Part shown: piece by piece, positions 40,196 through 48,201 of the stretch
How the letters are laid out: every line of letters begins with the position of its first letter
How positions within the stretch are numbered: position 1 is the first letter of the stretch
Source of the DNA: Streptomyces cyanogenus
GTDB taxonomy: Bacteria > Actinomycetota > Actinomycetes > Streptomycetales > Streptomycetaceae
Length of the DNA: 64,000 bases
Assembly: GCF_017526105.1 (NCBI RefSeq)
Contig: NZ_CP071839.1
Span: 5,037,001 to 5,101,000 of the forward strand
Reading direction: 5' to 3'
The notes under the pieces: model-generated
What the model was told of the DNA's origin: nothing
Seen by the model: only the letters and a program-made list of their open reading frames with translations
Database searches by the model: none
Program-made: the position numbers and the translations under genes

Positions 40196-40893
40196 GCGGT
40201 GTCCCCCTCCGCGGCCGGGCGGCGGTGGAGGAGGAGCCCGGCGAGGGCCAGCAGCACCGGGACACCGGCCGGGACGGCGGGCGTGACCGCCAGGGCCAGC
40301 GCGGCGCCGGGCAGGGCACACCGCCGTACCGTCGCGTCGGCGCGGAGGGCGGGCAGGACCAGGGCGACCAGGACGGCGGGAAAGGCGGCGTCCAGGCCGT
40401 AGCGGGCGGTGTCGCCGAGCGCGCTGCCCGCCACGGCCCCGGCCAGGACGCCGAGGTTCCACACGGCGAACAGGCCGAGCCCGGATATCCAGAACGCCCG
40501 CCGCTGCCGTACGGGGTCCGGCTGGGCGAGGGCGAAGGCCACCGTCTCGTCGGTGACCAGGTGCGCGCCGAGGAAGCGGGTCGCGCGGCCGGTGCCGAGG
40601 ATCTCGGCCACGGCCAGGCTGAAGGCCGCCGTCCGGGTGTTGAGCAGCAGCCCGGTGGCCACGGCGGCGACCGGGCCGCCCCCGGCGAGCAGCACGCCCA
40701 CCGCGCTGAACTGGGCCGAGCCCGCGTACACCACCAGGGACATCAGCACCGGGACCCACACCGGCAGGCCGCCGGCGACGGAGACGGCACCGAAGGAGAC
40801 GCCGACGACACCGCTGGCCAGCCAGACGAGCGAGCTGTCGCGGACGAGTGAGGCGTGGGTGTCCCTCGTGGGTGTTCGTTGTACCGAACGCAT
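40192..40893 (-). CDS. azlC: AzlC-family branched-chain amino acid exporter subunit
   Basis: 233 residues, six or more membrane helices. The conserved AzlC region 'SLVVYAGSAQFSAVGVLLAG' and 'LLLNTRTAAFSLAVAEIL' is present. AzlC and AzlD together export branched-chain amino acids. ATG 40893 is taken; codons upstream to 40920 are in frame but would run into the divergent regulator's promoter. It is divergent from an XRE-cupin regulator with 69 bp between starts, a common arrangement for this transporter. Confidence 0.9.
   Translation of the reverse strand: MRSVQRTPTRDTHASLVRDSSLVWLASGVVGVSFGAVSVAGGLPVWVPVLMSLVVYAGSAQFSAVGVLLAGGGPVAAVATGLLLNTRTAAFSLAVAEILGTGRATRFLGAHLVTDETVAFALAQPDPVRQRRAFWISGLGLFAVWNLGVLAGAVAGSALGDTARYGLDAAFPAVLVALVLPALRADATVRRCALPGAALALAVTPAVPAGVPVLLALAGLLLHRRPAAEGDTA
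40874..40889. promoter_or_regulatory. Inverted repeat at the azlC start, possible operator
   Basis: GTTCG-TTGTAC-CGAAC at the 5' end of azlC. A related CGAACGATCGTACCGA lies at 40931-40946 just before the regulator gene. Both could be bound by the divergent XRE-cupin protein. Confidence 0.3.
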
Positions 40894-40962
40894 GTTTTCT
40901 ACAATGGACAGCGAGCACACCGTCCGTCAAGCCGAACGATCGTACCGATGGAGCGAACGCCG

Positions 40963-41526
40963 ATGTCCGAGGTGCCCGCCCGGCTCCCGATGGAGTGGAT
41001 CGCCGCGTCCCTCAAGCGCGAGCGCGCCCGCGCCGGTCTGTCCCTGTCCGAGCTGGCCAAACGCGCCGGAATCGCCAAGTCGACGCTGTCCCAGCTGGAG
41101 GCGGCCGGCGGGAACCCGAGCATGGAGACCATCTGGGCGCTCGCGGTCGCGCTCGGCGTGCCGTTCAGCGCGCTGGTGGAGTCACCGGCGCCCGGCGTGC
41201 AGGTGATCCGGGCCGGCGAGGGGCCCACGGTCGGCTCGGAGCAGTCCAGCTATGTGGCCGCGCTGCTGTCGGCGAGCCCGCCGGGAGCGCGCCGGGACAT
41301 TTATCACGTGTGGCTGGAACCCGGGACCGTACGGGACTCGGACCCCCACATTCCGGGGACCGTCGAGCACATCGTGGTCAGCGCCGGGACCGTGAAAGCC
41401 GGTCCGCACGGAGAGGCCGTGGAACTCGGCCCCGGGGACTACATGTCGTACCGGGGAGATGTGCCTCACGCGTACGAGGCGCTCGCGGCCGGGACCAGGT
41501 TCGTACTGATCATGCAGCACGTGTGA
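40963..41526 (+). CDS. XRE-family regulator with C-terminal cupin domain
   Basis: 187 residues. HTH 'LKRERARAGLSLSELAKRAG' and 'AKSTLSQLEAAGGNPSMETI' at residues 12-60, then a cupin_2 sensor ('VEHIVVSAGTVKAGPHGEAV', 'LGPGDYMSYRGDVPHAYEAL'). GGAG (40950-40953) supports ATG 40963 over the in-frame ATG at 40948. It is divergent from azlCD and probably represses it until a branched-chain amino acid or analogue binds the cupin. Confidence 0.92.
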   Translation: MSEVPARLPMEWIAASLKRERARAGLSLSELAKRAGIAKSTLSQLEAAGGNPSMETIWALAVALGVPFSALVESPAPGVQVIRAGEGPTVGSEQSSYVAALLSASPPGARRDIYHVWLEPGTVRDSDPHIPGTVEHIVVSAGTVKAGPHGEAVELGPGDYMSYRGDVPHAYEALAAGTRFVLIMQHV

Positions 41527-41560
41527 GTGTGCGTGAACACGAAATGAACAGGGAAAGGCA

Positions 41561-41591
41561 GGAGCCCCGTCGCCGGGTGGCGCGGGGCTCC
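41561..41591. terminator. Bidirectional terminator between the XRE-cupin and cold-shock genes
   Basis: GGAGCCCCG (41561-41569) pairs with CGGGGCTCC (41583-41591), and CGCC (41571-41574) with GGCG (41579-41582) inside, giving a long near-perfect hairpin between two convergent genes. Confidence 0.75.
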
Positions 41592-41628
41592 TTGGGTACT
41601 GCACTCAGGTTCTGCGATCAGGCAGTGA

Positions 41629-41832
41629 TCAGACGGGAGTGACGTTCTCCGCCTGCGGGCCCTTCGGACCCTGCGTCACGTCGAAGCTCACCTGCTGGTT
41701 CTCCTCGAGGGAGCGGAAGCCGGAGGCGTTGATCGCGGAGTAGTGAACGAAGACGTCGGGGCCGCCGCCCTCCTGGGCGATGAAGCCAAAGCCCTTTTCG
41801 GCGTTGAACCACTTCACGGTTCCGGTAGCCAT
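41629..41832 (-). CDS. Cold-shock domain protein (CspA-like)
   Basis: 67 residues, normal length. RNP1 'KGFGFI' and RNP2 'DVFVHYSAI' define the single-stranded nucleic acid-binding beta-barrel; 'MATGTVKWFNAEKGFGF' is the standard start. The ribosome site AAGGAGG lies just upstream. Such proteins act as RNA chaperones, often constitutively in Streptomyces. A long untranslated leader with a hairpin precedes it, and mqnA is divergent. Confidence 0.96.
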   Translation of the reverse strand: MATGTVKWFNAEKGFGFIAQEGGGPDVFVHYSAINASGFRSLEENQQVSFDVTQGPKGPQAENVTPV

Positions 41833-41923
41833 AAGCCCTCCTTGGGCTCAAAAGGGTTGCCCTGCCTCCAGAACCTGCAAGTGCGAAACGGTGCTGCACG
41901 ACTGCATTCGTCTGAAAACGACG

Positions 41924-41954
41924 AGAGCCCGCGGTTACATGCTCCGCAGGCTCT
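41924..41954 (-). promoter_or_regulatory. Hairpin in the cold-shock gene leader
   Basis: AGAGCC (41924-41929) pairs with GGCTCT (41949-41954), and GCGG with CCGC inside. It lies about 90 bp upstream of the csp start. Long structured leaders are usual for csp genes and can control translation with temperature. Confidence 0.4.
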
Positions 41955-42107
41955 GTACTGCAAGGGAAACCAAACTGCAACTTGCGGCAAGCCTAGCATC
42001 CGGGCAGCCGAAAGCAATAGAGGTCAAGATCACTTCACCCGGAGGTTTGAACGTCCGCTAGCCCGTTTGGGGGTAGGGCCGGTCCCAGCACCGTAGCGCA
42101 CGGGGTC

Positions 42108-42122
42108 TAGTCTCGCGATGTG
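42108..42122 (+). promoter_or_regulatory. -10 box for a probably leaderless mqnA transcript
   Basis: TAGTCT (42108-42113) ends 6 bp before GTG 42120. There is no Shine-Dalgarno sequence; an out-of-frame ATG overlaps the start (42118). Confidence 0.45.
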
Positions 42123-42968
42123 GACAATTCTCGCACCCGGCCGCGTGTCGGCCACATCCAGTTCCTGAACTGCCTGCCCCTCTACTGGGGGCTCGCGAGA
42201 ACCGGCACGCTCCTCGACTTCGAGCTGACCAAGGACACCCCGGAGAAGCTCAGCGAGCAGATCGTGCGCGGGGACCTCGACATCGGCCCCGTCACCCTGG
42301 TCGAGTTCCTGCGCAACGCGGACGATCTCGTCGCCTTCCCCGACATCGCCGTCGGCTGCGACGGCCCGGTCATGTCCTGCGTGATCGTCTCGCAGGTCCC
42401 GCTGGACCGGCTGGACGGCTCCCGGGTCGCCCTCGGCTCGACCTCGCGCACCTCGGTCCGGCTGGCCCAGCTCCTGCTCGCCGACCGCTACGGCGTACAG
42501 CCCGAGTACTACACCTGCCCGCCCGACCTCAGCCTGATGATGCAGGAGGCGGAGGCCGCCGTCCTCATCGGCGACGCGGCCCTGCGCGCCAACCTGCTCG
42601 ACGGTCCCCGCTACGGCCTCGAGGTGCACGACCTCGGCACGCTCTGGAAGGAGTGGACCGGCCTGCCGTTCGTCTTCGCGGTGTGGGCGGCCCGCCGCGA
42701 CTACCTCGAACGCGAGCCGTTCATCACCCGCAAGGTGCACGAGGCCTTCCTGGAGTCCCGCAACCTCTCCCTGGAAGAGGTCCACAAGGTCGCCGAACAG
42801 GCCGCCCGCTGGGAGGCGTTCGACGAGGCCACCCTGGAGCGGTACTTCACCACCCTCGACTTCAGCTTCGGTGCCCCGCAGCTGGAGGCCGTCGCGGAGT
42901 TCGCCCGCCGGGTCGGGCCGACCACCGGTTTCCCGGCCGACGTGCGGGTCGAGTTGCTGCGGCCCTGA
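42120..42968 (+). CDS. mqnA: Chorismate dehydratase
   Basis: 282 residues from GTG 42120. A periplasmic-binding-protein-like fold is apparent: 'RVGHIQFLNCLPLYWGLART' at the N-terminus, 'LDIGPVTLVEFLRN', 'VALGSTSRTSVRLAQLLLAD' and 'AVLIGDAALRANL' match MqnA. The enzyme removes water from chorismate to give 3-[(1-carboxyvinyl)oxy]benzoate, the first committed step of the futalosine route. It is divergent from the csp gene. The next pathway gene on this side, mqnC, is 1.1 kb downstream. Confidence 0.94.
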   Translation: MDNSRTRPRVGHIQFLNCLPLYWGLARTGTLLDFELTKDTPEKLSEQIVRGDLDIGPVTLVEFLRNADDLVAFPDIAVGCDGPVMSCVIVSQVPLDRLDGSRVALGSTSRTSVRLAQLLLADRYGVQPEYYTCPPDLSLMMQEAEAAVLIGDAALRANLLDGPRYGLEVHDLGTLWKEWTGLPFVFAVWAARRDYLEREPFITRKVHEAFLESRNLSLEEVHKVAEQAARWEAFDEATLERYFTTLDFSFGAPQLEAVAEFARRVGPTTGFPADVRVELLRP

Positions 42969-43064
42969 CCGCTTGCTTCCCCTTTTCCTCCCGGGACGGG
43001 CACTCCGGCGCGATGCCGGCCGTCCGAACCGGGTAGGACAGGGGCAAGCCCGACGGGGCGGGAG

Positions 43065-43928
43065 ATGGGGGTGGGGAGTGTGAGCGGGGTGACCACGGGG
43101 GTGCTGGTGCTCGTCGCCGCGGTGTGGGGTGCGCTGACGGGCACGCTGCTGCCCCGCGCCGCCTACCGCTTCGCCGTCCCGTCCGGCGAACCCTGGCGCG
43201 ACCGCTGCCCGGGCGGCCACCATCCGGTCCGGGGCTGGCTGGGCGGGGCCCGGTGCGGGGAGTGCGCGAAAGCCGGCGAACGCGGGGGCGCCAAGGGGCG
43301 CTCCGGTGAACGCGTGGGTGATCAGGGAGGTTCCGGTGAACGCGCGGGTGGTCAGGGGCGCGTGCCTGTCATGTCGTACCGGCCGCACGCCCCCTCGGCG
43401 CTCCTCCTCGCCACCGTCGGCGCCCTCGTCTGCGCCGCTCTCGCCGCCGCCACGGGCACCCGGCCCGAACTGGCGGTCTGGCTGCTGCTCGCGCCCGTCG
43501 GCGTCCTGCTCGCCGCCGTCGACCTGCGCGTGCAGCGGCTGCCCGACCCGCTGACCCTCCCGCTCGCCGCCGCCGCTCTCGCCCTGCTCGGCCTCGCCGC
43601 CCTGCTCCCCGAACACGCCGGCCACTGGCGCACCGCCCTCTACGGCGCCCTCGCCCTCGGCGCCGGCTACTACGCGCTGTACCGGCTCAACCCGGGCGGC
43701 ATGGGCTTCGGCGACGTGAAACTCGCCGTGGGCATGGGCGCGGTACTCGGCTGGTACGGCTGGCCCACCGTGCTGCTCGGCACCTTCGCCGGGTTCCTGC
43801 TCGGCGCGCTCTACGGCGGCGCGCTCGTCCTGGCCCGGCGCGCGAACCGCAAGACGGCCGTGCCGTTCGGCCCGTTCCTCCTGGCCGGTGCCCTCGCCGG
43901 GCTGCTGATCGGCGCGTACGCGGCCTGA
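43065..43928 (+). CDS. Prepilin peptidase-like A24 aspartyl protease with a repeat insert
   Basis: 287 residues. Seven or so membrane helices, and both catalytic Asp sites of A24 peptidases: 'AAVDLRVQRLPDPLT' and 'GGMGFGDVKLAVGMG' (the GxGD motif). An N-terminal Cys pair region ('RCPGGHHP', 'ARCGEC') recalls the zinc site of type 4 prepilin peptidases. A hydrophilic insert (about residues 70-99) consists of three 10-residue repeats encoded by a 30-bp tandem repeat. GTG 43080 is an alternative start. No pilin or pilus assembly gene is nearby, so its substrate is unknown. Confidence 0.75.
   Translation: MGVGSVSGVTTGVLVLVAAVWGALTGTLLPRAAYRFAVPSGEPWRDRCPGGHHPVRGWLGGARCGECAKAGERGGAKGRSGERVGDQGGSGERAGGQGRVPVMSYRPHAPSALLLATVGALVCAALAAATGTRPELAVWLLLAPVGVLLAAVDLRVQRLPDPLTLPLAAAALALLGLAALLPEHAGHWRTALYGALALGAGYYALYRLNPGGMGFGDVKLAVGMGAVLGWYGWPTVLLGTFAGFLLGALYGGALVLARRANRKTAVPFGPFLLAGALAGLLIGAYAA
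43272..43361. repeat. Three tandem 30-bp repeats inside the prepilin peptidase-like gene
   Basis: Units 43272-43301, 43302-43331 and 43332-43361 each begin (G/T)CCGG(C/T)GAACGCG and encode SGERxGxxGR-type decapeptides ('AGERGGAKGR', 'SGERVGDQGG', 'SGERAGGQGR'). The number of units may vary between strains. Confidence 0.7.
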
Positions 43929-44047
43929 GGTCTTTGGGCCGAAACGGCTGGCGTAGGCTGGTTCGGTCCGCCCACCCGTCTCCCACCACCCTTGTACCGA
44001 GCGCTTCGCGCACACCTTCCCACTGCCTTGACGAAAGGGACGCCCTG

Positions 44048-45247
44048 GTGACCGAGAAGGCCGACCTCACGTCTGTCCTCGACCGTGCCGCTGCCGGTGG
44101 GCGGATCACCCCGGAAGAGGCGCTGGCCCTCTACCGTGACGCCCCGCTGCACGCCCTGGGCGCCGCCGCCGACGCCGTACGCCGCCGCAAGTACGCGGGC
44201 ACCGAGCACATCGCCACGTACATCATCGAGCGGAACATCAACTACACGAACGTGTGCGTCACCGCGTGCAAGTTCTGCGCCTTCTACGCGGCCCCCAAGG
44301 ACATGGAGAAGGGCTGGACCCGCGACCTCGACGACATCCTGCGCCGCTGCGCGGAGACCGTCGAGCTGGGCGGCACCCAGATCATGTTCCAGGGCGGCCA
44401 CCACCCCGACTACGGCGTCGAGTACTACGAGAAGCACTTCAAGGCCATCAAGGACGCCTTCCCGCAGCTGGTGATCCACTCCCTGGGCGCGTCCGAGGTC
44501 GAGCACATGGCCCGGATCAGCGGGGTGTCGGTCGAGGAGGCCATCACCCGCATCCACGAGGCGGGCCTGGACTCCTTCGCGGGCGCCGGCGCGGAACTGC
44601 TCCCCGAACGCCCCCGCAAGGCCATCGCGCCCCTCAAGGAGAGCGGCGAGCGCTGGCTGGAGATCATGGAGACCGCGCACCGGCTGGGCGTCGAGTCCAC
44701 CTCCACCATGCTGATGGGCACCGGCGAGACCAACGCCGAGCGGATCGAGCATCTGCGGATGATCCGGGACGTGCAGGACCGTACGGGCGGCTTCCGCGCC
44801 TTCATCCCGTACACCTACCAGCCCGAGAACAACCACCTGAAGGGCCGCACCCAGGCGACCATCTTCGAGTACCTGAGGATGATCGCCATCGCCCGCCTCT
44901 TCCTGGACAACGTCCAGCACATCCAGGGCTCCTGGCTCACCACCGGCAAGGAGGTCGGCCAGCTGTCCCTGCACTACGGCGCCGACGACCTCGGCTCCAT
45001 CATGCTGGAGGAGAACGTGGTCTCCTCGGCCGGCGCCAAGCACCGCTCCAACCGCCTGGAGATCATCGACCTGATCCGCAAGGCCGACCGGGTCCCGGCC
45101 CAGCGCTCCACGACGTACGAGCACCTCGTCGTGCACGACGACCCGGCGAACGACCCCGTCGACGACCGCGTGGTCTCGCACATCTCCTCCACGGCCATCG
45201 AGGGCGGCACCGCCCATCCCGAGCTGAAGCTGCTCGCGTCGAACTAG
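44048..45247 (+). CDS. mqnC: Cyclic dehypoxanthinyl futalosine synthase (radical SAM)
   Basis: 399 residues from GTG 44048 (AAAGGGA upstream). Radical SAM CxxxCxxC is 'CVTACKFC' (Cys 70, 74, 77), preceded by 'NINYTN'. 'TSTMLMGTGETNAERIEHLR' and 'YQPENNHLKGRTQ' separate it from MqnE. MqnC cyclises dehypoxanthinyl futalosine. It follows mqnA in the same orientation, with the prepilin peptidase-like gene between. An amidohydrolase-like gene starts 7 bp after its stop. Confidence 0.95.
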   Translation: MTEKADLTSVLDRAAAGGRITPEEALALYRDAPLHALGAAADAVRRRKYAGTEHIATYIIERNINYTNVCVTACKFCAFYAAPKDMEKGWTRDLDDILRRCAETVELGGTQIMFQGGHHPDYGVEYYEKHFKAIKDAFPQLVIHSLGASEVEHMARISGVSVEEAITRIHEAGLDSFAGAGAELLPERPRKAIAPLKESGERWLEIMETAHRLGVESTSTMLMGTGETNAERIEHLRMIRDVQDRTGGFRAFIPYTYQPENNHLKGRTQATIFEYLRMIAIARLFLDNVQHIQGSWLTTGKEVGQLSLHYGADDLGSIMLEENVVSSAGAKHRSNRLEIIDLIRKADRVPAQRSTTYEHLVVHDDPANDPVDDRVVSHISSTAIEGGTAHPELKLLASN

Positions 45248-45254
45248 GGGCGCC

Positions 45255-45860
45255 TTGCTGACGATTCACGCGGACTCCCGGGGCCACGCCGTCCTCGTCA
45301 GGGGCGATCGGATCGAGGCCGTGGGGCCCCTGGAGGAGCTGGCCGCCGCGCACCCGCACGCGCGCGTGCGCAGCTGGCCCGGCATCCTCACGCCCGGATT
45401 CGTCAACCCCCACGGCACCGAACTGCTGGAGGAGGCGTACCACCCCGACCCGCGGGAGGCCGAGGCCCTCGGCACCGAGCCGCTGACCGGGGACGCGCTG
45501 ACGGACCTCGCCCTCGACGACGCCCGCTGGGGCGGGAGCGCCCGGCGCGGGGTGCAGCGCATGTTCGCCCACGGCACGGTCGCGGCGGCCTGCGCACCGC
45601 TGCGCAACCGCGCGGTGCGGGACGCCGTACTCCGCACCGGCCTCGAACTCCTGCCCCGCGGGCCGGTTTCCGCCGGCGTCCCCGCGCTGGACCCCCTCGC
45701 CTCCGCCCTCCCGCCCACGACCGCACCCGCCCCGGCCCCGGGCTCCCCGGCCCGCTTCGCCGTCTTCGACGTCCACGACGAGGCGGAGCTGGCCGAGCGG
45801 GGGGCGGCGACGTGCGTGGCCACGGTGGTGGCGGGGAGGCTGGTGTTCCGGCGCCGCTGA
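45255..45860 (+). CDS. Imidazolonepropionase-like (amidohydrolase-related) short protein
   Basis: 201 residues, apparently from TTG 45255. The N-terminus 'AVLVRGDRIEAVGPLEELAA' is the small beta-domain of amidohydrolases, and 'WPGILTPGFVNPHGTELLEE' corresponds to the PGFVDxHxH metal site but keeps only one of the two histidines. The TIM barrel that normally follows is missing: only about 150 residues remain, ending 'CVATVVAGRLVFRRR', the returning small domain. It may be a degenerate amidohydrolase or a new stand-alone use of that domain. It is 7 bp after mqnC, so it may belong to menaquinone synthesis. Confidence 0.7.
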   Translation: MLTIHADSRGHAVLVRGDRIEAVGPLEELAAAHPHARVRSWPGILTPGFVNPHGTELLEEAYHPDPREAEALGTEPLTGDALTDLALDDARWGGSARRGVQRMFAHGTVAAACAPLRNRAVRDAVLRTGLELLPRGPVSAGVPALDPLASALPPTTAPAPAPGSPARFAVFDVHDEAELAERGAATCVATVVAGRLVFRRR

Positions 45861-45945
45861 GGAGGTACGCGGGGCCGTGTCCCCGTGCTGCTGGGCCGCG
45901 TGGGCGCGCCCGGCCACGGACGCCCAGCGGTTCACCACCCGTACG

Positions 45946-46956
45946 TCACCCCGCGAACGCCTTTCCGAACGCCCCCTTCTCCTGCTTCACCCCGCTGCAC
46001 ACGGTCGGCGCGTGCCCCCCGGAGGAGGAGCCCTCGCACGGCCGGTCGCGGAAAGCGGACCACATGGACACCCACGCGATCCCCGTCTCCTGCGCGAACG
46101 CCCGTACCTGACCGGCGTCGGCAAGCGTGAACGTCTCACCGGCCACGTCATTGACGCCGATCATCGACGTGAGCGCCATCCCCCGCCACGCCCCGGCGTC
46201 CGGCAGCCCGAACACCTTCCTCAACTGCGCGTGCGCGGCCTTCGCGGACGTCACCGCGTAGTCACCCATGTCACCGCCGTACGACTCGCCGTAATTCATG
46301 GTCATCAGATTGACCGTGGACACCTCGACGTCATACGTGTTCGCCGACTCCAGCAGCGCGAGGCTGTCCGCGTCGAGCCCGGACGGCATCACCGGAAGCG
46401 TGAAGGAGACGTCCAGCTCCGGCCGTGCCCTCTGCAGCCGGGCTATCGCCCGCGAACGCAGGTCGACGGACGCGGAGTCGGCCAGTTCGTCGCCCTCGAT
46501 GTCGAAATCGGCGGCGGTGGATCCGGCCGCGTCCAGCGCCTCGGCATAGGCGGCGGCGAGTTCCCCGGCGCCGTCGCAGGCGGCCGCCAACTCCTTTCCG
46601 GAGGCTCCGCCGAAGGAGACGCGGACGGTGGCGCCGTCCTTCTTCAGCGCAGATATCCGGGAGGCCACGGCGGAGTCGGTGACCGCCTCGGTGCCGTTCC
46701 ACTTCGGGGTGCAGCCGCTGCCGCCGGAGACGACGAAGGCCAGGTTGTACGCCCCCGGGGAACCGGCGGAGTCGGTCGGGGCGGCCTCGGTGGCGCTGAC
46801 GTAGGGCGCGTAACCGGGGGAGTGGCCGGCGGCGCGGGACGTGCTCCCGGCCCGCGTGTTCTCGGCCTGCGTGCTCCCGGCGCCCTGGGCGCAACCGGTC
46901 ACCGCGAGGGCGACGGCACAGGTGAACGCGGCGATCGGCCTCGGCGGTCTCCTCAT
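45946..46956 (-). CDS. GH18 (chitinase-like) lipoprotein
   Basis: 336 residues. The signal peptide ends in lipobox 'VTGC' (Cys 22), followed by a Ser/Thr/Ala-rich linker. The catalytic DxDxE of family 18 glycosidases is present as 'ADFDIEGDEL', and 'VRVSFGGASGKELAAACDGA' and 'YDVEVSTVNLMTMNYGESYG' fit the same TIM barrel. The substrate could be chitin or a related glycan; a hydrolytic role is likely but not proven. ATG 46956 follows GAGGAG. It lies between mqnC and menG, convergent with the former. Confidence 0.85.
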   Translation of the reverse strand: MRRPPRPIAAFTCAVALAVTGCAQGAGSTQAENTRAGSTSRAAGHSPGYAPYVSATEAAPTDSAGSPGAYNLAFVVSGGSGCTPKWNGTEAVTDSAVASRISALKKDGATVRVSFGGASGKELAAACDGAGELAAAYAEALDAAGSTAADFDIEGDELADSASVDLRSRAIARLQRARPELDVSFTLPVMPSGLDADSLALLESANTYDVEVSTVNLMTMNYGESYGGDMGDYAVTSAKAAHAQLRKVFGLPDAGAWRGMALTSMIGVNDVAGETFTLADAGQVRAFAQETGIAWVSMWSAFRDRPCEGSSSGGHAPTVCSGVKQEKGAFGKAFAG

Positions 46957-47092
46957 GAGCTCCTCATGAGGGGGAACATCTCACACCGGACCGTGCACCT
47001 CGGCGGTTCCCTCAGCCGCTCGACGTGGAGGACGTCGCGGCACGCAGGAAGCCGACGCTCCCGCCGTGAGGGCGGGCTGCAAGAATGGGCGG

Positions 47093-47788
47093 GTGACCCG
47101 CGCTTCCCTGAACAAGCAGCCGCACGAAGTCGCCTCGATGTTCGACGACGTGGCGGAACGGTACGACCTGACGAACGACGTGCTGTCGCTCGGCCAGGAC
47201 CGGCGCTGGCGCAAGGAGGTGGCGAAGGCGGTCGACGCGCGCCCCGCGCAGAAGGTCCTGGACCTGGCCGCCGGCACGGCCACCTCCTCGCTGCCCTTCG
47301 CGCGGACGGGCGCGTACGTCGTCCCCTGCGACTTCTCCCTCGGCATGCTCCAGGTCGGCAAGAAGAAGCACACCTGGCTGCCGTTCACCGCGGGCGACGC
47401 GACGAAGCTGCCCTTCAAGGACGACACCTTCGACGCGGTGACGATCTCCTTCGGGCTGCGCAACGTGCAGGACACGGACGCGGCCCTGCGGGAGATGTAC
47501 CGGGTCACCCGGCCCGGCGGACGCGTGGTGATCTGCGAGTTCTCCCACCCGACCTGGGCGCCCTTCCGCACCGTCTACACCGAGTACCTGATGCGGGCGC
47601 TGCCCTCGGTCGCGCGCGCGGTGTCCTCGAACCCGGACGCGTACGTCTACCTCGCCGAGTCGATCCGGGCCTGGCCCGACCAGCCCGCCCTCGCCGAACG
47701 GCTGCGCAAGGCGGGCTGGTCGAAGGTCGCGTGGCGCAACCTCACCGGCGGTGTGGTCACGCTGCACCGGGGCTTCAAGGAGAGCTGA
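47093..47788 (+). CDS. menG: Demethylmenaquinone methyltransferase
   Basis: 231 residues from GTG 47093. UbiE/MenG signatures are present: 'ASMFDDVAERYDLTNDVLSL' at the N-terminus, motif I 'VLDLAAGTATSSLPFA', and 'CEFSHPTWAPFRTVYTEYLM' near the end. It adds the last methyl group of menaquinone. AAGAAT (47081-47086) is a possible -10 box close to the GTG. It overlaps the convergent PASTA gene slightly, with the next pathway-like gene (quinone reductase) 1 kb away. Confidence 0.95.
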   Translation: MTRASLNKQPHEVASMFDDVAERYDLTNDVLSLGQDRRWRKEVAKAVDARPAQKVLDLAAGTATSSLPFARTGAYVVPCDFSLGMLQVGKKKHTWLPFTAGDATKLPFKDDTFDAVTISFGLRNVQDTDAALREMYRVTRPGGRVVICEFSHPTWAPFRTVYTEYLMRALPSVARAVSSNPDAYVYLAESIRAWPDQPALAERLRKAGWSKVAWRNLTGGVVTLHRGFKES

Positions 47789-48128
47789 ATCCGGCCACCG
47801 CGCAAGGGTCGCCGGGCTGGTCCAGTTCCCGTTTCAGTCCGCCCGTCGGGGGCCGCGGCACGCGTGGCTCCCGCACGCCTCCGCCCCCCTCGCCCTCACC
47901 GAGGTCGAACCACACGTACACCATCGAGTCCGCCGGCACCTCGGCGCCGGGCTGCGGATACTGGCGCACGACGTAGTCGACGACGGCGCGGTGGAAGTCC
48001 GGGCGGTCCGGCGCGTTGAGGAACAGGCCCCGCGCCCGGGCCGTTTCGCGCGCGTCCATGGCCATCAGACCGACCAGACGCGGGACGCGCACTTCGGGTG
48101 TGTTGGGTGTTATGCGCACAGATGTCAC
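47775..48128 (-). CDS. PASTA-domain small protein
   Basis: About 117 residues. 'EVRVPRLVGLMAMDARETAR' and 'PDFHRAVVDYVVRQYPQPGA' followed by 'VPADSMVYVWFDLGEGEGGG' form one PASTA module (strand, helix, 'QxPxPG' turn, strands). PASTA domains usually bind peptidoglycan fragments on Ser/Thr kinases, but here the domain is alone, without a signal peptide. The start is uncertain: GTG 48128 fits the domain boundary, while the frame is open to GTG 48218. It is convergent with menG, overlapping it by 14 bp, and follows the GNAT gene. Confidence 0.65.
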   Translation of the reverse strand: MTSVRITPNTPEVRVPRLVGLMAMDARETARARGLFLNAPDRPDFHRAVVDYVVRQYPQPGAEVPADSMVYVWFDLGEGEGGGGVREPRVPRPPTGGLKRELDQPGDPCAVAGFSSP

Positions 48129-48201
48129 CCCCAGCGGTACTGGCAGGGTAACTCCCACCCGGTCCGCCCGGAAGGCGCCGGTGTCTTTCTGCAACAGACG
48201 A

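Noticed and set aside
43272..43361. CRISPR array
   Set aside because: The 30-bp units are contiguous with no spacers and lie inside a coding frame.
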